A stretch of DNA of 64,000 nucleotides from Persicobacter sp. CCB-QB2. Lineage in GTDB: Bacteria > Bacteroidota > Bacteroidia > Cytophagales > Cyclobacteriaceae. A program made the translations under genes and the position numbers. Location: NCBI RefSeq assembly GCF_001274635.1, contig NZ_LBGV01000001.1, positions 3,534,001-3,598,000 on the forward strand, read 5' to 3'. The notes under the pieces are model-generated. The model was not told where the DNA came from and ran no database searches. It was given only the letters and a program-made list of their open reading frames with translations. This document shows positions 45,960 through 54,301 of the stretch, in pieces. The number at the start of each line of letters is the position of its first letter. The stretch's first letter is position 1.

Positions 45960-46814
45960 GTGGAAAAAAAGAAAGAGATCAGTAATTGGTTAACAACAAA
46001 GTATTCTTTGATCATCAGATCAGAGGTGAATTTGGAGGAAAAAACGTCCCTCAATTTCACTTATTTGAAATTGATTCGAATGCTGTTTGTGTTTTTTACC
46101 GTGGTGTTTTTCCTGAGCCTGGTATTAGTGAAAACCATTTTAAAGCAATGGCTGGATCCGGAATTTGAAAACCGGCAACAGGCCCGAGAGCTGATAGAGC
46201 TGCGGGCATCGGTGGACTCACTGATGTTGTCGGTGGAGCAAAAGGATATTTTCCTTAAAAATATTGAGGATATCTTACAAGGGCGTGATGGACAGGAAGT
46301 GAAGGAGGAAACGGAGCGCCAGAACACAAAAGCGGTTGAAAAAGATATTTCCGATGGTTCTGATCTGGATTCCATATTCAGGGCAGAGTTTGAAAATATG
46401 TCGCTTGATGAGCTCGGAGGGAAATACAATGAAGGTCCTTTGGCGGATATTTCTTTTTTTAAGCCAGCGGACGGGATTCTTTCTTCGGCATTTGATCCTT
46501 TATCGGATCATTGGGGAGTGGATATTGTGGCCGGGAAAGACGAACCCATTAAAGCCATCGCTAACGGAACCGTTTTAATGTCTACCTGGACGCAGGAAAC
46601 GGGGAATGTGTTAGTGATTCAACACCCGAATAATTTAATTTCAGTCTATAAACATAACTCGGAATTGTTGGTCTCTGAGGGGAGAATGGTTCGCTCAGGA
46701 GAGATTATCGCGATTATGGGGAATAGTGGTGAGTTGTCAACAGGACCTCATCTACATTTTGAAATTTGGTTTAATGGACATGCAGTGAATCCATCGGATT
46801 TTATTGCATTCTAA
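45960..46814 (+). CDS. M23 peptidoglycan endopeptidase, membrane anchored
   Basis: A 284-residue protein starting at GTG. It has one transmembrane helix (residues about 38-62), a coiled coil (ENRQQARELIELRASVDSLM), then an M23 LytM domain: ILSSAFDPLSDHWGVDIVA holds the HxxxD zinc site, and GPHLHFEIWFNGHAVNPSDFI holds HxH. All metal residues are present, so it should be active on peptide cross-links. A bactofilin gene follows, and bactofilins commonly position M23 enzymes, so the two probably work together in cell shape. Confidence 0.9.
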   Translation: MEKKKEISNWLTTKYSLIIRSEVNLEEKTSLNFTYLKLIRMLFVFFTVVFFLSLVLVKTILKQWLDPEFENRQQARELIELRASVDSLMLSVEQKDIFLKNIEDILQGRDGQEVKEETERQNTKAVEKDISDGSDLDSIFRAEFENMSLDELGGKYNEGPLADISFFKPADGILSSAFDPLSDHWGVDIVAGKDEPIKAIANGTVLMSTWTQETGNVLVIQHPNNLISVYKHNSELLVSEGRMVRSGEIIAIMGNSGELSTGPHLHFEIWFNGHAVNPSDFIAF

Positions 46815-46945
46815 ATGAAAAGTACATCACTAAGTTTTTAGAGCTCTTCATCTTTGGTGTGTTTTTTAGAACCTAAAGGGAGATAGACTATTAACTTTTT
46901 AAGCTGGTTTTTTCAATAAAGAAGAAGTCGCAAATTTGAAGCATT

Positions 46946-47395
46946 ATGTTTGGTAATAACAAGAATCAGGAAAAAGTAGCATCAGTGGAAGCAGCTAGTA
47001 ATTCAAGTAATCACATCGGTAAAGGAACTATTATTCGCGGAGATGTAGAAACTTCGGGTAATATTCGTATTGAGGGTACCCTGGAAGGAAATATTGATTG
47101 TAAATCTAAGGTAGTCATGGGGGCTTCTTCTAAGGTGGATGGTAATTTAATGGCCCAAATTGCCGAGGTAGAAGGACATGTGACCGGAAAAGTAGAGGTC
47201 TCTGACGTTTTGGTTTTAAAACCAACAGCAGTTATTGACGGAGACATTATTACCAATAAAATGGTAGTAGAGTCCGGAGCAGTATTTAATGGCTCTTGTA
47301 AAATGTCTAATAGTAATGAAGGTATTGGTGGACAAGCAAAATCCGGAGGATTATTCTCAAAATCCAAAAAAGAAGAAGCTGTTAAGACCGCTTAA
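46946..47395 (+). CDS. Bactofilin
   Basis: A 149-residue cytoskeletal protein. The DUF583 beta-helix (residues about 22-118: IGKGTIIRGDVETSGNIRIE, GTLEGNIDCKSKVVMGASSK, VDGNLMAQIAEVEGHVTGKV, PTAVIDGDIITNKMVVESGA) is flanked by short disordered ends. It self-assembles into filaments without nucleotide. Its 3' end overlaps the start of the AtpI/AtpZ-like gene in another frame, which ties it to the atp operon. Confidence 0.93.
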   Translation: MFGNNKNQEKVASVEAASNSSNHIGKGTIIRGDVETSGNIRIEGTLEGNIDCKSKVVMGASSKVDGNLMAQIAEVEGHVTGKVEVSDVLVLKPTAVIDGDIITNKMVVESGAVFNGSCKMSNSNEGIGGQAKSGGLFSKSKKEEAVKTA

Positions 47396-47585
47396 TAAGT
47401 TTATTCAATTTTCAAGCCTGGGCATGCAAATGCTCGGCTTTATATTTTTTGGCTATTATTTGGGTCATAAGATAGACCAGTGGCTGGAGAATGCCACTCC
47501 ATGGGGAATTATCATTGGAATTCTCTTTGGTGTGGTAGGCTCTATGGCATATGTTATGGTTCGGGTAAATAAAATGAACAAATGA
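47316..47585 (+). CDS. AtpI/AtpZ-like ATP synthase accessory protein
   Basis: A protein of about 89 residues with two transmembrane helices (IQFSSLGMQMLGFIFFGYYL, WGIIIGILFGVVGSMAYVMV). KIDQWLENATPWG between them is typical of the family, which assists assembly of the membrane sector and possibly magnesium uptake. The conserved FSSLGMQML begins upstream of the first internal ATG, so the gene must start inside the bactofilin frame. ATG 47316 is the most likely start, giving an 80-base overlap. Confidence 0.78.
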   Translation: MKVLVDKQNPEDYSQNPKKKKLLRPLNKFIQFSSLGMQMLGFIFFGYYLGHKIDQWLENATPWGIIIGILFGVVGSMAYVMVRVNKMNK

Positions 47586-47971
47586 ATAGAGAAACTGAAC
47601 AGGCTTCTCTGAAAAGGTTAAGCATTTTTTCGTCGATAGTCGCCCTCATTTTTTTACTGATCAAGTATCTGGAGGTTCCCTACTTTTACCACCGCTCCTT
47701 GTGGATAGTTGCCGTAATGTTTTCCCTTAATTATGTGAATATTAGGGTGATTTATCGTTTGCCGGAAGAGGACTTTATAGCAGGTTTTTTTTCCTCTATG
47801 GTGATGCGTGTTTTTGGTTGTCTGGCGGCCGTTACTTACTTCGTTTATGTGGACCGGGAAAATGCGAAAAGCTTTATGCTCAGTTTCGGTATTCTTTATT
47901 TGTCCTATCTGTGGTTTGAAATTTACAGTTTATTAACTACATTTCGTCGCATTTCAAAAAATCCTAATTAA
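47582..47971 (+). CDS. Small AtpI-like membrane protein
   Basis: A 129-residue protein with four hydrophobic segments (FSSIVALIFLLIKYL, SLWIVAVMFSLNYVNI, FSSMVMRVFGCLAAVTYFVY, FMLSFGILYLSYLWFEIYSL). It overlaps the previous gene by 4 bases and atpB by one base (TAATG), so it is part of the operon. Its position matches AtpI of other operons. Sequence alone does not prove the function. Confidence 0.7.
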   Translation: MNRETEQASLKRLSIFSSIVALIFLLIKYLEVPYFYHRSLWIVAVMFSLNYVNIRVIYRLPEEDFIAGFFSSMVMRVFGCLAAVTYFVYVDRENAKSFMLSFGILYLSYLWFEIYSLLTTFRRISKNPN

Positions 47972-48996
47972 TGAACGCTACAAAGTTTTTTAGCTTACGC
48001 TGGGTAACTGCGTGTATGCTAGTGTTTTTCACTATGTTTACAGCGGCATCGCCTGCTTTGGCAAGCGGTGGTGGGTCCGAGGAAGAGTTCTCCGCGAAGG
48101 ATTTGATCTTCCATCATATCCTGGATACTCACGAATGGCATTTTTTCGACGGTCCCTATGGGACACTTTATCTTCCGGTGATTGTTTATTCACAGGAAGG
48201 AGGCCTAGAGGTTTTCTCCTCTTCCAATTTTTACAATGATCATCATGAAGTCGTTCCTTATCAGGGATACATTTATGATCATGGACACATTACGCACGAG
48301 CAGTATGGACATGTTTATGATTTTTCGATCACGAAAAACGTAGCCGCCATGTTTATCTCTTTTGCATTGTTGCTCTTTGTGTTTCTTTCCAGTGCCCGCA
48401 GCTATAAGAAGCGCGGCAATTCACCACCAAAAGGCATCGCCGCATTTTTCGAGCCCCTGATCCTCTTTATCAGAGATGATATTGTGGTTCCGAATATTGG
48501 CAAAAAAGACGCGGATAAGTTTATGCCTTATCATCTTACCCTTTTCTTCTTCATTTGGTTCAATAACCTCTTGGGTTTATTACCAGGTGCGGCCAACGTA
48601 ACGGGTAATATTGCGGTAACGGTAACCCTGGCGATAATCACCTTGATTATTACCCATGTGTATGCCAAAAAGCCTTACTGGAGTCACATTTTCAATCCTC
48701 CTGTGCCAATGGCCTTGAAGCCGATGATGATCCCGATTGAAGTGGTGGGTATTTTTACCAAACCATTTTCCCTGACGGTACGTCTTTTTGCAAATATTAC
48801 TGCAGGACACATCATGATTTTGGTACTGTTATCTTTTGCTTTTATCTTTAAGAGTGTAGCAGTAGGAGCTTTGTCTGCAGTAGTAGCCACTGCCATGAAT
48901 TTCCTAGAGTTATTGGTGGCATTTATTCAGGCTTACGTCTTTACACTGTTGAGTTCGATCTTTATCGGACAGGCAATGGAAGAAGCTCATCATTAA
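47971..48996 (+). CDS. atpB: ATP synthase subunit a
   Basis: A 341-residue subunit, longer than the usual ~250-270. The extension is an N-terminal signal-like helix (ACMLVFFTMFTAASPALA) plus a histidine-rich periplasmic segment (FHHILDTHEWHFFDG, DHHEVVPYQGYIYDHGHITH). The channel core follows, with FFIWFNNLLGLLPGAANVTG, and the essential arginine in FSLTVRLFANITAGHIMI. It ends in the helices that face the c-ring (FLELLVAFIQAYVFTLLSSI). The extension is a known feature of Bacteroidota subunit a. Confidence 0.95.
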   Translation: MNATKFFSLRWVTACMLVFFTMFTAASPALASGGGSEEEFSAKDLIFHHILDTHEWHFFDGPYGTLYLPVIVYSQEGGLEVFSSSNFYNDHHEVVPYQGYIYDHGHITHEQYGHVYDFSITKNVAAMFISFALLLFVFLSSARSYKKRGNSPPKGIAAFFEPLILFIRDDIVVPNIGKKDADKFMPYHLTLFFFIWFNNLLGLLPGAANVTGNIAVTVTLAIITLIITHVYAKKPYWSHIFNPPVPMALKPMMIPIEVVGIFTKPFSLTVRLFANITAGHIMILVLLSFAFIFKSVAVGALSAVVATAMNFLELLVAFIQAYVFTLLSSIFIGQAMEEAHH

Positions 48997-49006
48997 GAAA
49001 TTGGTC

Positions 49007-49026
49007 CTTCCCTAAGGAAGATTTTT
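49007..49026 (+). terminator. Weak hairpin with T run between atpB and atpE
   Basis: CTTCC-CTAA-GGAAG followed after one base by five Ts. The stem is short, so it may attenuate or protect mRNA ends rather than end transcription. Confidence 0.4.
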
Positions 49027-49070
49027 ATAGACCTTAATTTACAGAAATCCTTTTGTTTAACTTTAAATAA

Positions 49071-49331
<261 letters not shown>

Positions 49332-49345
49332 TTTCACTTTCTAAA

Positions 49346-49381
49346 AGTCACTTGGGGCGGTAGGCCTCAGGTGGCTTTTTT
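49346..49381 (+). terminator. Strong hairpin with T run between atpE and atpF
   Basis: AGTCACTTGGGGC (49346-49358) and GCCTCAGGTGGCT (49364-49376) pair over 13 positions with wobbles around GGTAG. Six Ts follow. It has the form of an intrinsic terminator placed inside the operon directly behind the c-subunit gene, so readthrough must be partial. Confidence 0.75.
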
Positions 49382-49404
49382 ACAGCAAATAAATTTTTAG
49401 CGAA

Positions 49405-49899
49405 ATGGAACTAATAACCCCTGGATTTGGGCTGATAATTTGGCAATTGTTGGTGTTCATCGCTTTGATGTTCATCCTGACGAAGTATGCATGGAAGCCT
49501 ATCCTTAATGCGGTAAAATCTCGTGAAGCGGCGATTGAAGATGCCCTTCATGCAGCAGATAAAGCGCGTGAGGATATGAAAAACCTGCAAGCGGACAATG
49601 CCAAATTGATCGAGGAAGCTCGCAAAGAAAGAGAGAAGATTGTTTCTGCAGCTCAGAGCGCGGCTAACAAAGTTAAAGAGGATGCAAAAGCCGAGGCACA
49701 GCTGATCACAGACAAAATGATCGCCGACGCTCAGGCTTCTATAGAGGCTGAAAAGCGTGCCGCCCTGGCAGAAGTGAAAAATCAGGTGGCCGAATTCTCC
49801 GTAGAAATTGCGGAAATGGTTTTGCGCAAGGAATTATCTTCCCCACAAGCGCAAAAGGAATTAGTCGACAGCTACATGGCTGACTTGAAAACGAATTAA
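49405..49899 (+). CDS. atpF: ATP synthase subunit b
   Basis: A 164-residue stator subunit with one N-terminal membrane helix (LIIWQLLVFIALMFILTKYA) and a long charged right-handed coiled coil (ADKAREDMKNLQADNAKLIE, and so on) reaching to subunit delta. KYAWKPILNAVKSREAAIED is the family signature just after the membrane. Confidence 0.95.
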   Translation: MELITPGFGLIIWQLLVFIALMFILTKYAWKPILNAVKSREAAIEDALHAADKAREDMKNLQADNAKLIEEARKEREKIVSAAQSAANKVKEDAKAEAQLITDKMIADAQASIEAEKRAALAEVKNQVAEFSVEIAEMVLRKELSSPQAQKELVDSYMADLKTN

Positions 49900-49901
49900 T
49901 T

Positions 49902-50447
49902 ATGTCAGATATCCAAGTCGCATCTAGATATGCGAAGTCCATCTTTGAATTGGCTTCCGAAAAAGGCGTATTGGAGGCAACAGCCGCTGACTTTAAATTA
50001 ATTCAGCAGGTGTGTAGCCAAAACCGCGACTTTGTGGTGATGCTGGAAAACCCGATCATTGGTATAGACAAAAAATGGGGAATCATTAAGTCTATATTCG
50101 AAGGGAAAATTTCAGAATTAGCCATGACTTTTCTGAATGTGGTCACCTCTAAAAACAGAGAAGAACATATTCAGTCGATCTCAGCAGCATTTGAGGAGCA
50201 ATACAATGAGGCCAATGGTGTGGTGAAAGCACAGCTGACCACCACTGTAGCATTGGAAGCTTCACAGCTTACCCAATTTGAAGCTTTTGCTTTGAAGGAA
50301 AGTAAGGCCAAATCAGTACAGCTGGAGACCGCGGTTGATGACGCCCTGATAGGAGGATATATTTTACGCATCGGTGATCAATTGATTGATAACAGCGTAA
50401 AATCCCGATTGGCAAAACTCAGACAGAGCCTGTTGGCTAAAGTCTAA
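49902..50447 (+). CDS. atpH: ATP synthase subunit delta
   Basis: A 181-residue stator cap that joins subunit b to the alpha3beta3 head. The N-terminal helical domain VASRYAKSIFELASEKGVLE and the C-terminal IGGYILRIGDQLIDNSVKSR then LAKLRQSL are diagnostic. It starts 2 bases after atpF, so the two are tightly coupled. Confidence 0.95.
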   Translation: MSDIQVASRYAKSIFELASEKGVLEATAADFKLIQQVCSQNRDFVVMLENPIIGIDKKWGIIKSIFEGKISELAMTFLNVVTSKNREEHIQSISAAFEEQYNEANGVVKAQLTTTVALEASQLTQFEAFALKESKAKSVQLETAVDDALIGGYILRIGDQLIDNSVKSRLAKLRQSLLAKV

Positions 50448-50484
50448 ACATATAAATTTTTTACAGAATTAATCAAGAGTAATA

Positions 50485-52062
50485 ATGGCTGAAGTAAGAC
50501 CAGATGAGGTTTCGGCGATACTTCGAGATCAACTATCTAACTTCAAATCTGAAGCAGAATTAGAAGAAGTAGGTACCGTCCTTCAAATCGGTGATGGTGT
50601 TGCTCGTATATATGGTTTGACCAAGGCACAGGCTGGTGAGTTGATCGAATTTGAAAACGGCACCGAAGCATTGGTATTGAACCTGGAAGAAGATAATGTC
50701 GGAGCAGTATTGTTCGGAGATTCTTCCGGAGTAAAAGAAGGAGATAATGTTCGTCGTACAGGACGTATCGGTTCTATCCCTGTAGGGGAAGGCATGGTAG
50801 GTCGTGTAGTAAATATGTTGGGTCTGCCTATTGATGGTAAAGGACCTATCGCAGGTACTACCGTAGCAATGCCATTGGAGCGTAAAGCACCAGGGGTAAT
50901 CTACCGTGAGCCTGTAACCGAGCCTCTTCAGACAGGCTTGAAGGCAGTGGATTCCATGACGCCGGTTGGTCGTGGTCAGCGTGAGTTGATCATTGGTGAC
51001 CGCCAGACGGGAAAAACTGCTGTAGCGATTGATACCATTATCAATCAGAGAGAATTTTATGATGCAGGAGAGCCTGTGTTCTGTATTTATGTAGCGATTG
51101 GTCAGAAAGCTTCTACCGTAGCCAACATTGTACAGTCTTTGGAAAAGCATGGCGCATTGGATTATACTGTGGTTGTTTCGGCTTCCGCTTCTGATCCGGC
51201 TCCTATGCAGTTTTATGCGCCATTTACGGGAGCAGCTATCGGGGAGTACTTCCGTGATACTGGTCGTCCGGCTTTGGTGGTATATGATGATTTGTCCAAG
51301 CAGGCAGTAGCATACCGTGAGGTTTCTTTGTTGCTTCGTCGTCCTCCAGGGCGTGAGGCTTATCCTGGTGATGTATTCTACTTGCACTCCCGTCTACTAG
51401 AACGTGCGGCAAAGTTGAACTCCAACACTTCGGTAGCAGAGAAAATGAACGATTTGCCAGAGGGCTTGAAAGGTCAGGTAAAAGGTGGTGGTTCTTTGAC
51501 TGCCCTTCCGATTATTGAAACTCAGGCCGGTGACGTTTCTGCTTATATCCCAACCAACGTAATTTCGATTACCGATGGTCAGATCTTCTTGGAGACTAAC
51601 TTGTTTAACTCTGGTTTGCGTCCTGCAATGAACGTAGGTATTTCGGTATCTCGTGTAGGGGGTAATGCACAGATCAAGTCCATGAAGAAGATTGCAGGTA
51701 CTTTGAAACTGGATTTGGCGCAGTTCCGTGAATTGGAGGCTTTTGCTAAATTCGGTTCTGATTTGGATGCCGCAACGAAATTGGTGATTGAGCGTGGTCG
51801 TCGTAACCAGGAAATTTTGAAGCAAGGGCAGTATCAGCCAATGCGCGTGGAAGACCAGGTAGCGATTATCTATGCTTCTACTAAAGGCTTCCTGGATAAG
51901 GTACCAGTAGAAAAGATCAAGGAATTTGAGGCAGAGTTTTTGGGCGTTTTACGCGAACAACATGCGCAAATTTTGGAAGGTCTTAAAGCCGGTAAATTGA
52001 CCGACGAAGTGACCAACGGTTTGAAAGCAGTAGCGACAGACCTTGCGAAAAGATATGCATAA
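50485..52062 (+). CDS. atpA: ATP synthase subunit alpha
   Basis: A 525-residue non-catalytic nucleotide-binding subunit of the F1 head. P-loop [32 protein letters not shown] (Walker B), the visual signature [20 protein letters not shown], and the arginine finger in [10 protein letters not shown]. Codon use is strongly biased, as expected for a highly expressed gene. Long antisense ORFs in this gene are shadows. Confidence 0.97.
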   Translation: MAEVRPDEVSAILRDQLSNFKSEAELEEVGTVLQIGDGVARIYGLTKAQAGELIEFENGTEALVLNLEEDNVGAVLFGDSSGVKEGDNVRRTGRIGSIPVGEGMVGRVVNMLGLPIDGKGPIAGTTVAMPLERKAPGVIYREPVTEPLQTGLKAVDSMTPVGRGQRELIIGDRQTGKTAVAIDTIINQREFYDAGEPVFCIYVAIGQKASTVANIVQSLEKHGALDYTVVVSASASDPAPMQFYAPFTGAAIGEYFRDTGRPALVVYDDLSKQAVAYREVSLLLRRPPGREAYPGDVFYLHSRLLERAAKLNSNTSVAEKMNDLPEGLKGQVKGGGSLTALPIIETQAGDVSAYIPTNVISITDGQIFLETNLFNSGLRPAMNVGISVSRVGGNAQIKSMKKIAGTLKLDLAQFRELEAFAKFGSDLDAATKLVIERGRRNQEILKQGQYQPMRVEDQVAIIYASTKGFLDKVPVEKIKEFEAEFLGVLREQHAQILEGLKAGKLTDEVTNGLKAVATDLAKRYA

Positions 52063-52070
52063 TTGATGGG

Positions 52071-52090
52071 GAGCCTGAGTGATCAGGCTC
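52071..52090 (+). other. Perfect hairpin between atpA and atpG
   Basis: GAGCCTGA-GTGA-TCAGGCTC, eight perfect pairs with a tetraloop, 8 bases after the atpA stop. No immediate T run (ATCCTTAATATTTTTT follows), so mRNA stabilisation or processing is more likely than termination. Confidence 0.6.
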
Positions 52091-52113
52091 ATCCTTAATA
52101 TTTTTTATAAATT

Positions 52114-53004
52114 ATGGCAAACCTCAAAGAAATCAAGGCTCGGATAAAGTCTGTAAATTCTACCCAGCAGATTACCAAGGCAATGAAATTGGTAGCTGCT
52201 TCTAAATTGCGCCGTGCGCAGGATAGAATTGTGCAGATGCGTCCTTACGCTCAAAAATTTGATGAGATTCTTGATCACGTAAATGAAGTATCTGCTGACG
52301 TTAAATTGAAAAGAGATTTCGGCCAAGTGCGTGAAGAAATCGAATCAGTTTTGGTGGTGGTGATTACTTCTGACAGAGGATTGTGCGGTGGTTTTAATAC
52401 AAACGCAATCAAACAGGCCAATCAAAGAATTGAAAACTTATATGCTTCCCAAAAAGCAGCAGGTAAGTTGACCATTCTACCTATTGGAAAGAAAGCATAT
52501 GAGTATTATTTGAAAAATGGCTTTAATGTCGTGGACAAATATTACGAGTTGCTGACCGACCTTTCCTTTGCCAGTGCCCGAATGGTCGCGGAATATTTGA
52601 TGCAATCGTTTATTGAAGGTATATACGATCAAATTGACATCGTATATAATGAGTTCAAAAACGTAGCGACTCAAATTCTTCGTGAGGAAACCTTCCTTCC
52701 AACGGTATCTTCTGAAAAAGAAGAAGGCCATGAGGCAGCAATTGATTATATATTCGATCAGGATCCAAGTCAATTGTTGGATGAACTTATTCCTTACGGT
52801 TTGAAAGTGCGCTTTTTCCGTGCAGTGCTGGAATCCAATGCTTCCGAGCATGGAGCACGTATGACGGCCATGGATAAAGCAACAGAAAATGCCGCAGAAT
52901 TATTGAAAGAATTGAATTTACAATACAACAGAACGCGTCAGGCAGCCATTACCACAGAGATCCTGGAGATCACTGCAGGTGCGGAAGCCTTGTCGAATGG
53001 CTAG
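52114..53004 (+). CDS. atpG: ATP synthase subunit gamma
   Basis: A 296-residue rotor shaft. The N-terminal helix LKEIKARIKSVNSTQQITKA then MKLVAASKLRRAQ, the Rossmann-like middle (VVVITSDRGLCGGFNTNAIK) and the C-terminal helix MTAMDKATENAAELLKELNL then QYNRTRQAAITTEILEI are all intact. It is the last atp gene here. Subunits beta and epsilon (atpD, atpC) are absent from the window and must be encoded elsewhere, as in many Bacteroidota. Confidence 0.96.
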   Translation: MANLKEIKARIKSVNSTQQITKAMKLVAASKLRRAQDRIVQMRPYAQKFDEILDHVNEVSADVKLKRDFGQVREEIESVLVVVITSDRGLCGGFNTNAIKQANQRIENLYASQKAAGKLTILPIGKKAYEYYLKNGFNVVDKYYELLTDLSFASARMVAEYLMQSFIEGIYDQIDIVYNEFKNVATQILREETFLPTVSSEKEEGHEAAIDYIFDQDPSQLLDELIPYGLKVRFFRAVLESNASEHGARMTAMDKATENAAELLKELNLQYNRTRQAAITTEILEITAGAEALSNG

Positions 53005-53031
53005 CGAATACTGTATTGTCAAAATACCAGA

Positions 53032-53062
53032 AATCCATCCTTTTACGGATGGATTTTTTTTT
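53032..53062 (+). terminator. Terminator of the atp operon
   Basis: AATCCATCC-TTTTAC-GGATGGATT followed by a run of about nine Ts, 28 bases after the atpG stop. Confidence 0.88.
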
Positions 53063-53158
53063 GAAAAAATCTTACATCTTTTTTTTAAGGCCAATTAAGC
53101 CGTGTAGATCGGCTGTTATTTAGTGAGAAAAGGAGGTAAATCCTTGAAATTGATTCGT

Positions 53159-53687
53159 TTATCCACATTTTAAAAATTTGACAATATCAATAAAAAAATA
53201 GTTTAAATTGAAATAAAGCCTATTTTAAGAAAAGGATGTGGATAACTTTTTAATTGTGGATAAATAATTTTGAAAGTTTTGAGTTCAGTTTTTTTTTGCC
53301 TCAAAATCAATTCAATAGGGTGGTTTTCCACTCTCTTTCCTACGTAATCCGTTATTTGGATGCCATTTTTACTGAAACCTTTATGTTTTCCACAAGGTGT
53401 GGATAGTCCTGTGAGTAAGTCATGTTGATAAATACCAATACACTTTTAAAAATCATCCTTAAATCTCAAGTAATTGTGGGTTTAGTGGGTTGTGCGATCT
53501 TGATGTTTGGGCTTAATTTATTGAATATTAGCGTTAAAGAGGTAGGTTGGACAAGATTTGTTTTCGTTTTTACCGCTTGTGTTCTTATTTATCGGATTGA
53601 ATGGGTTATCCACAAATTTGGTGTGGGTAAGGGCTTAAGCATGTGGATAAGTGGAAAAGGACTGGAATCCCGAATTTTTTATCCACT
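53159..53687. other. oriC: Candidate chromosomal replication origin (DnaA-box cluster)
   Basis: Five perfect DnaA boxes TTATCCACA lie at 53159 (+), 53237 (-), 53255 (-), 53606 (+) and 53642 (-). Four one-mismatch boxes lie at 53386 (+, TTTTCCACA), 53398 (-, CTATCCACA), 53622 (-, TTACCCACA) and 53679 (+, TTATCCACT), giving nine in 530 bases. A very AT-rich stretch at 53168-53236, between the first and second boxes, is the natural unwinding element. The non-coding core is 53063-53421; the last four boxes lie inside the next ORF. dnaA is not in the window, but many Bacteroidota origins are not next to dnaA. The only other perfect box I noticed in the window is isolated at 140. Confidence 0.8.
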
Positions 53688-54255
53688 TTTGATCCTGGTT
53701 TTGCTTTTAAGCTTCTTCCTGGGAAGAAAGGAATGGTGGATGCTTTTTCATTTGGGCGTTATCTCTTTGCTCTACAATTTTCCAAGTACGCTTCCGGTCA
53801 ATTTTAAACCCTGGCGATCTGTCCCGTTTTTAAAGGTATTTTTGATTGCCTATGTCTGGGCGATGTTAGGCAGTTATTATCCCGCCACATTTTTGGAGAT
53901 TCCCCTTCAAAGTGAGGGTTTGTTCCAACAGTTTGCCTGTCTCTTTTTTTATGTTTTCGGCATGACACTCCCCTTTGATATTCGGGATTATTATACCGAC
54001 CAGCGCCAACAGCTTTGGACAATTGCCGGTGCTATCGGAATACCAAAAACAAAGATTCTGGCGATGGTAAGCTTGTCACTTTTTTGTTACATGGCGCTGG
54101 AGCTTGGGATCTCCTCCTGGTGGCTAGGCCTTACTTTTCTTCTGAGTTTAGTACTGGTGGGCTTGGCCAACCCTCTCCGATCATCATTTTACTATAATAT
54201 TCTAATGGATGGGTCAATCCTGCTATTTCTATTAGGAGCGGTCTTTTGGGCATAA
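53422..54255 (+). CDS. UbiA-like membrane protein
   Basis: A 277-residue protein with about eight transmembrane helices. DIRDYYTDQ (about residue 191) matches the second aspartate motif of UbiA prenyltransferases, but the first motif (NDxxDxxxD) is not visible; RIEWVIHKFG stands near that position. It may be a divergent or non-prenyl member. The 5' third of the gene carries four DnaA boxes (codons for VIHK, MWIS and FYPL), so its sequence is constrained by the putative origin. Start ATG at 53422. Confidence 0.65.
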   Translation: MLINTNTLLKIILKSQVIVGLVGCAILMFGLNLLNISVKEVGWTRFVFVFTACVLIYRIEWVIHKFGVGKGLSMWISGKGLESRIFYPLLILVLLLSFFLGRKEWWMLFHLGVISLLYNFPSTLPVNFKPWRSVPFLKVFLIAYVWAMLGSYYPATFLEIPLQSEGLFQQFACLFFYVFGMTLPFDIRDYYTDQRQQLWTIAGAIGIPKTKILAMVSLSLFCYMALELGISSWWLGLTFLLSLVLVGLANPLRSSFYYNILMDGSILLFLLGAVFWA

Positions 54256-54259
54256 AAAA

Positions 54260-54278
54260 AAGCGTCCTAAGACGCCTT
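54260..54278. terminator. Terminator behind galK
   Basis: AGCGTC-CTAA-GACGCC arms with a T run on the minus strand, between convergent stops of the UbiA-like gene and galK. Confidence 0.75.
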
Positions 54279-54301
54279 ATTATTTATGTTTTTCCGTAAA
54301 A

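Noticed and set aside
50560-51387. 275-codon open frame antisense to atpA
   Set aside because: It mirrors the strongly codon-biased atpA frame, has no protein-like motifs, and is rich in Tyr, Cys, Arg and Ile as expected of a shadow.
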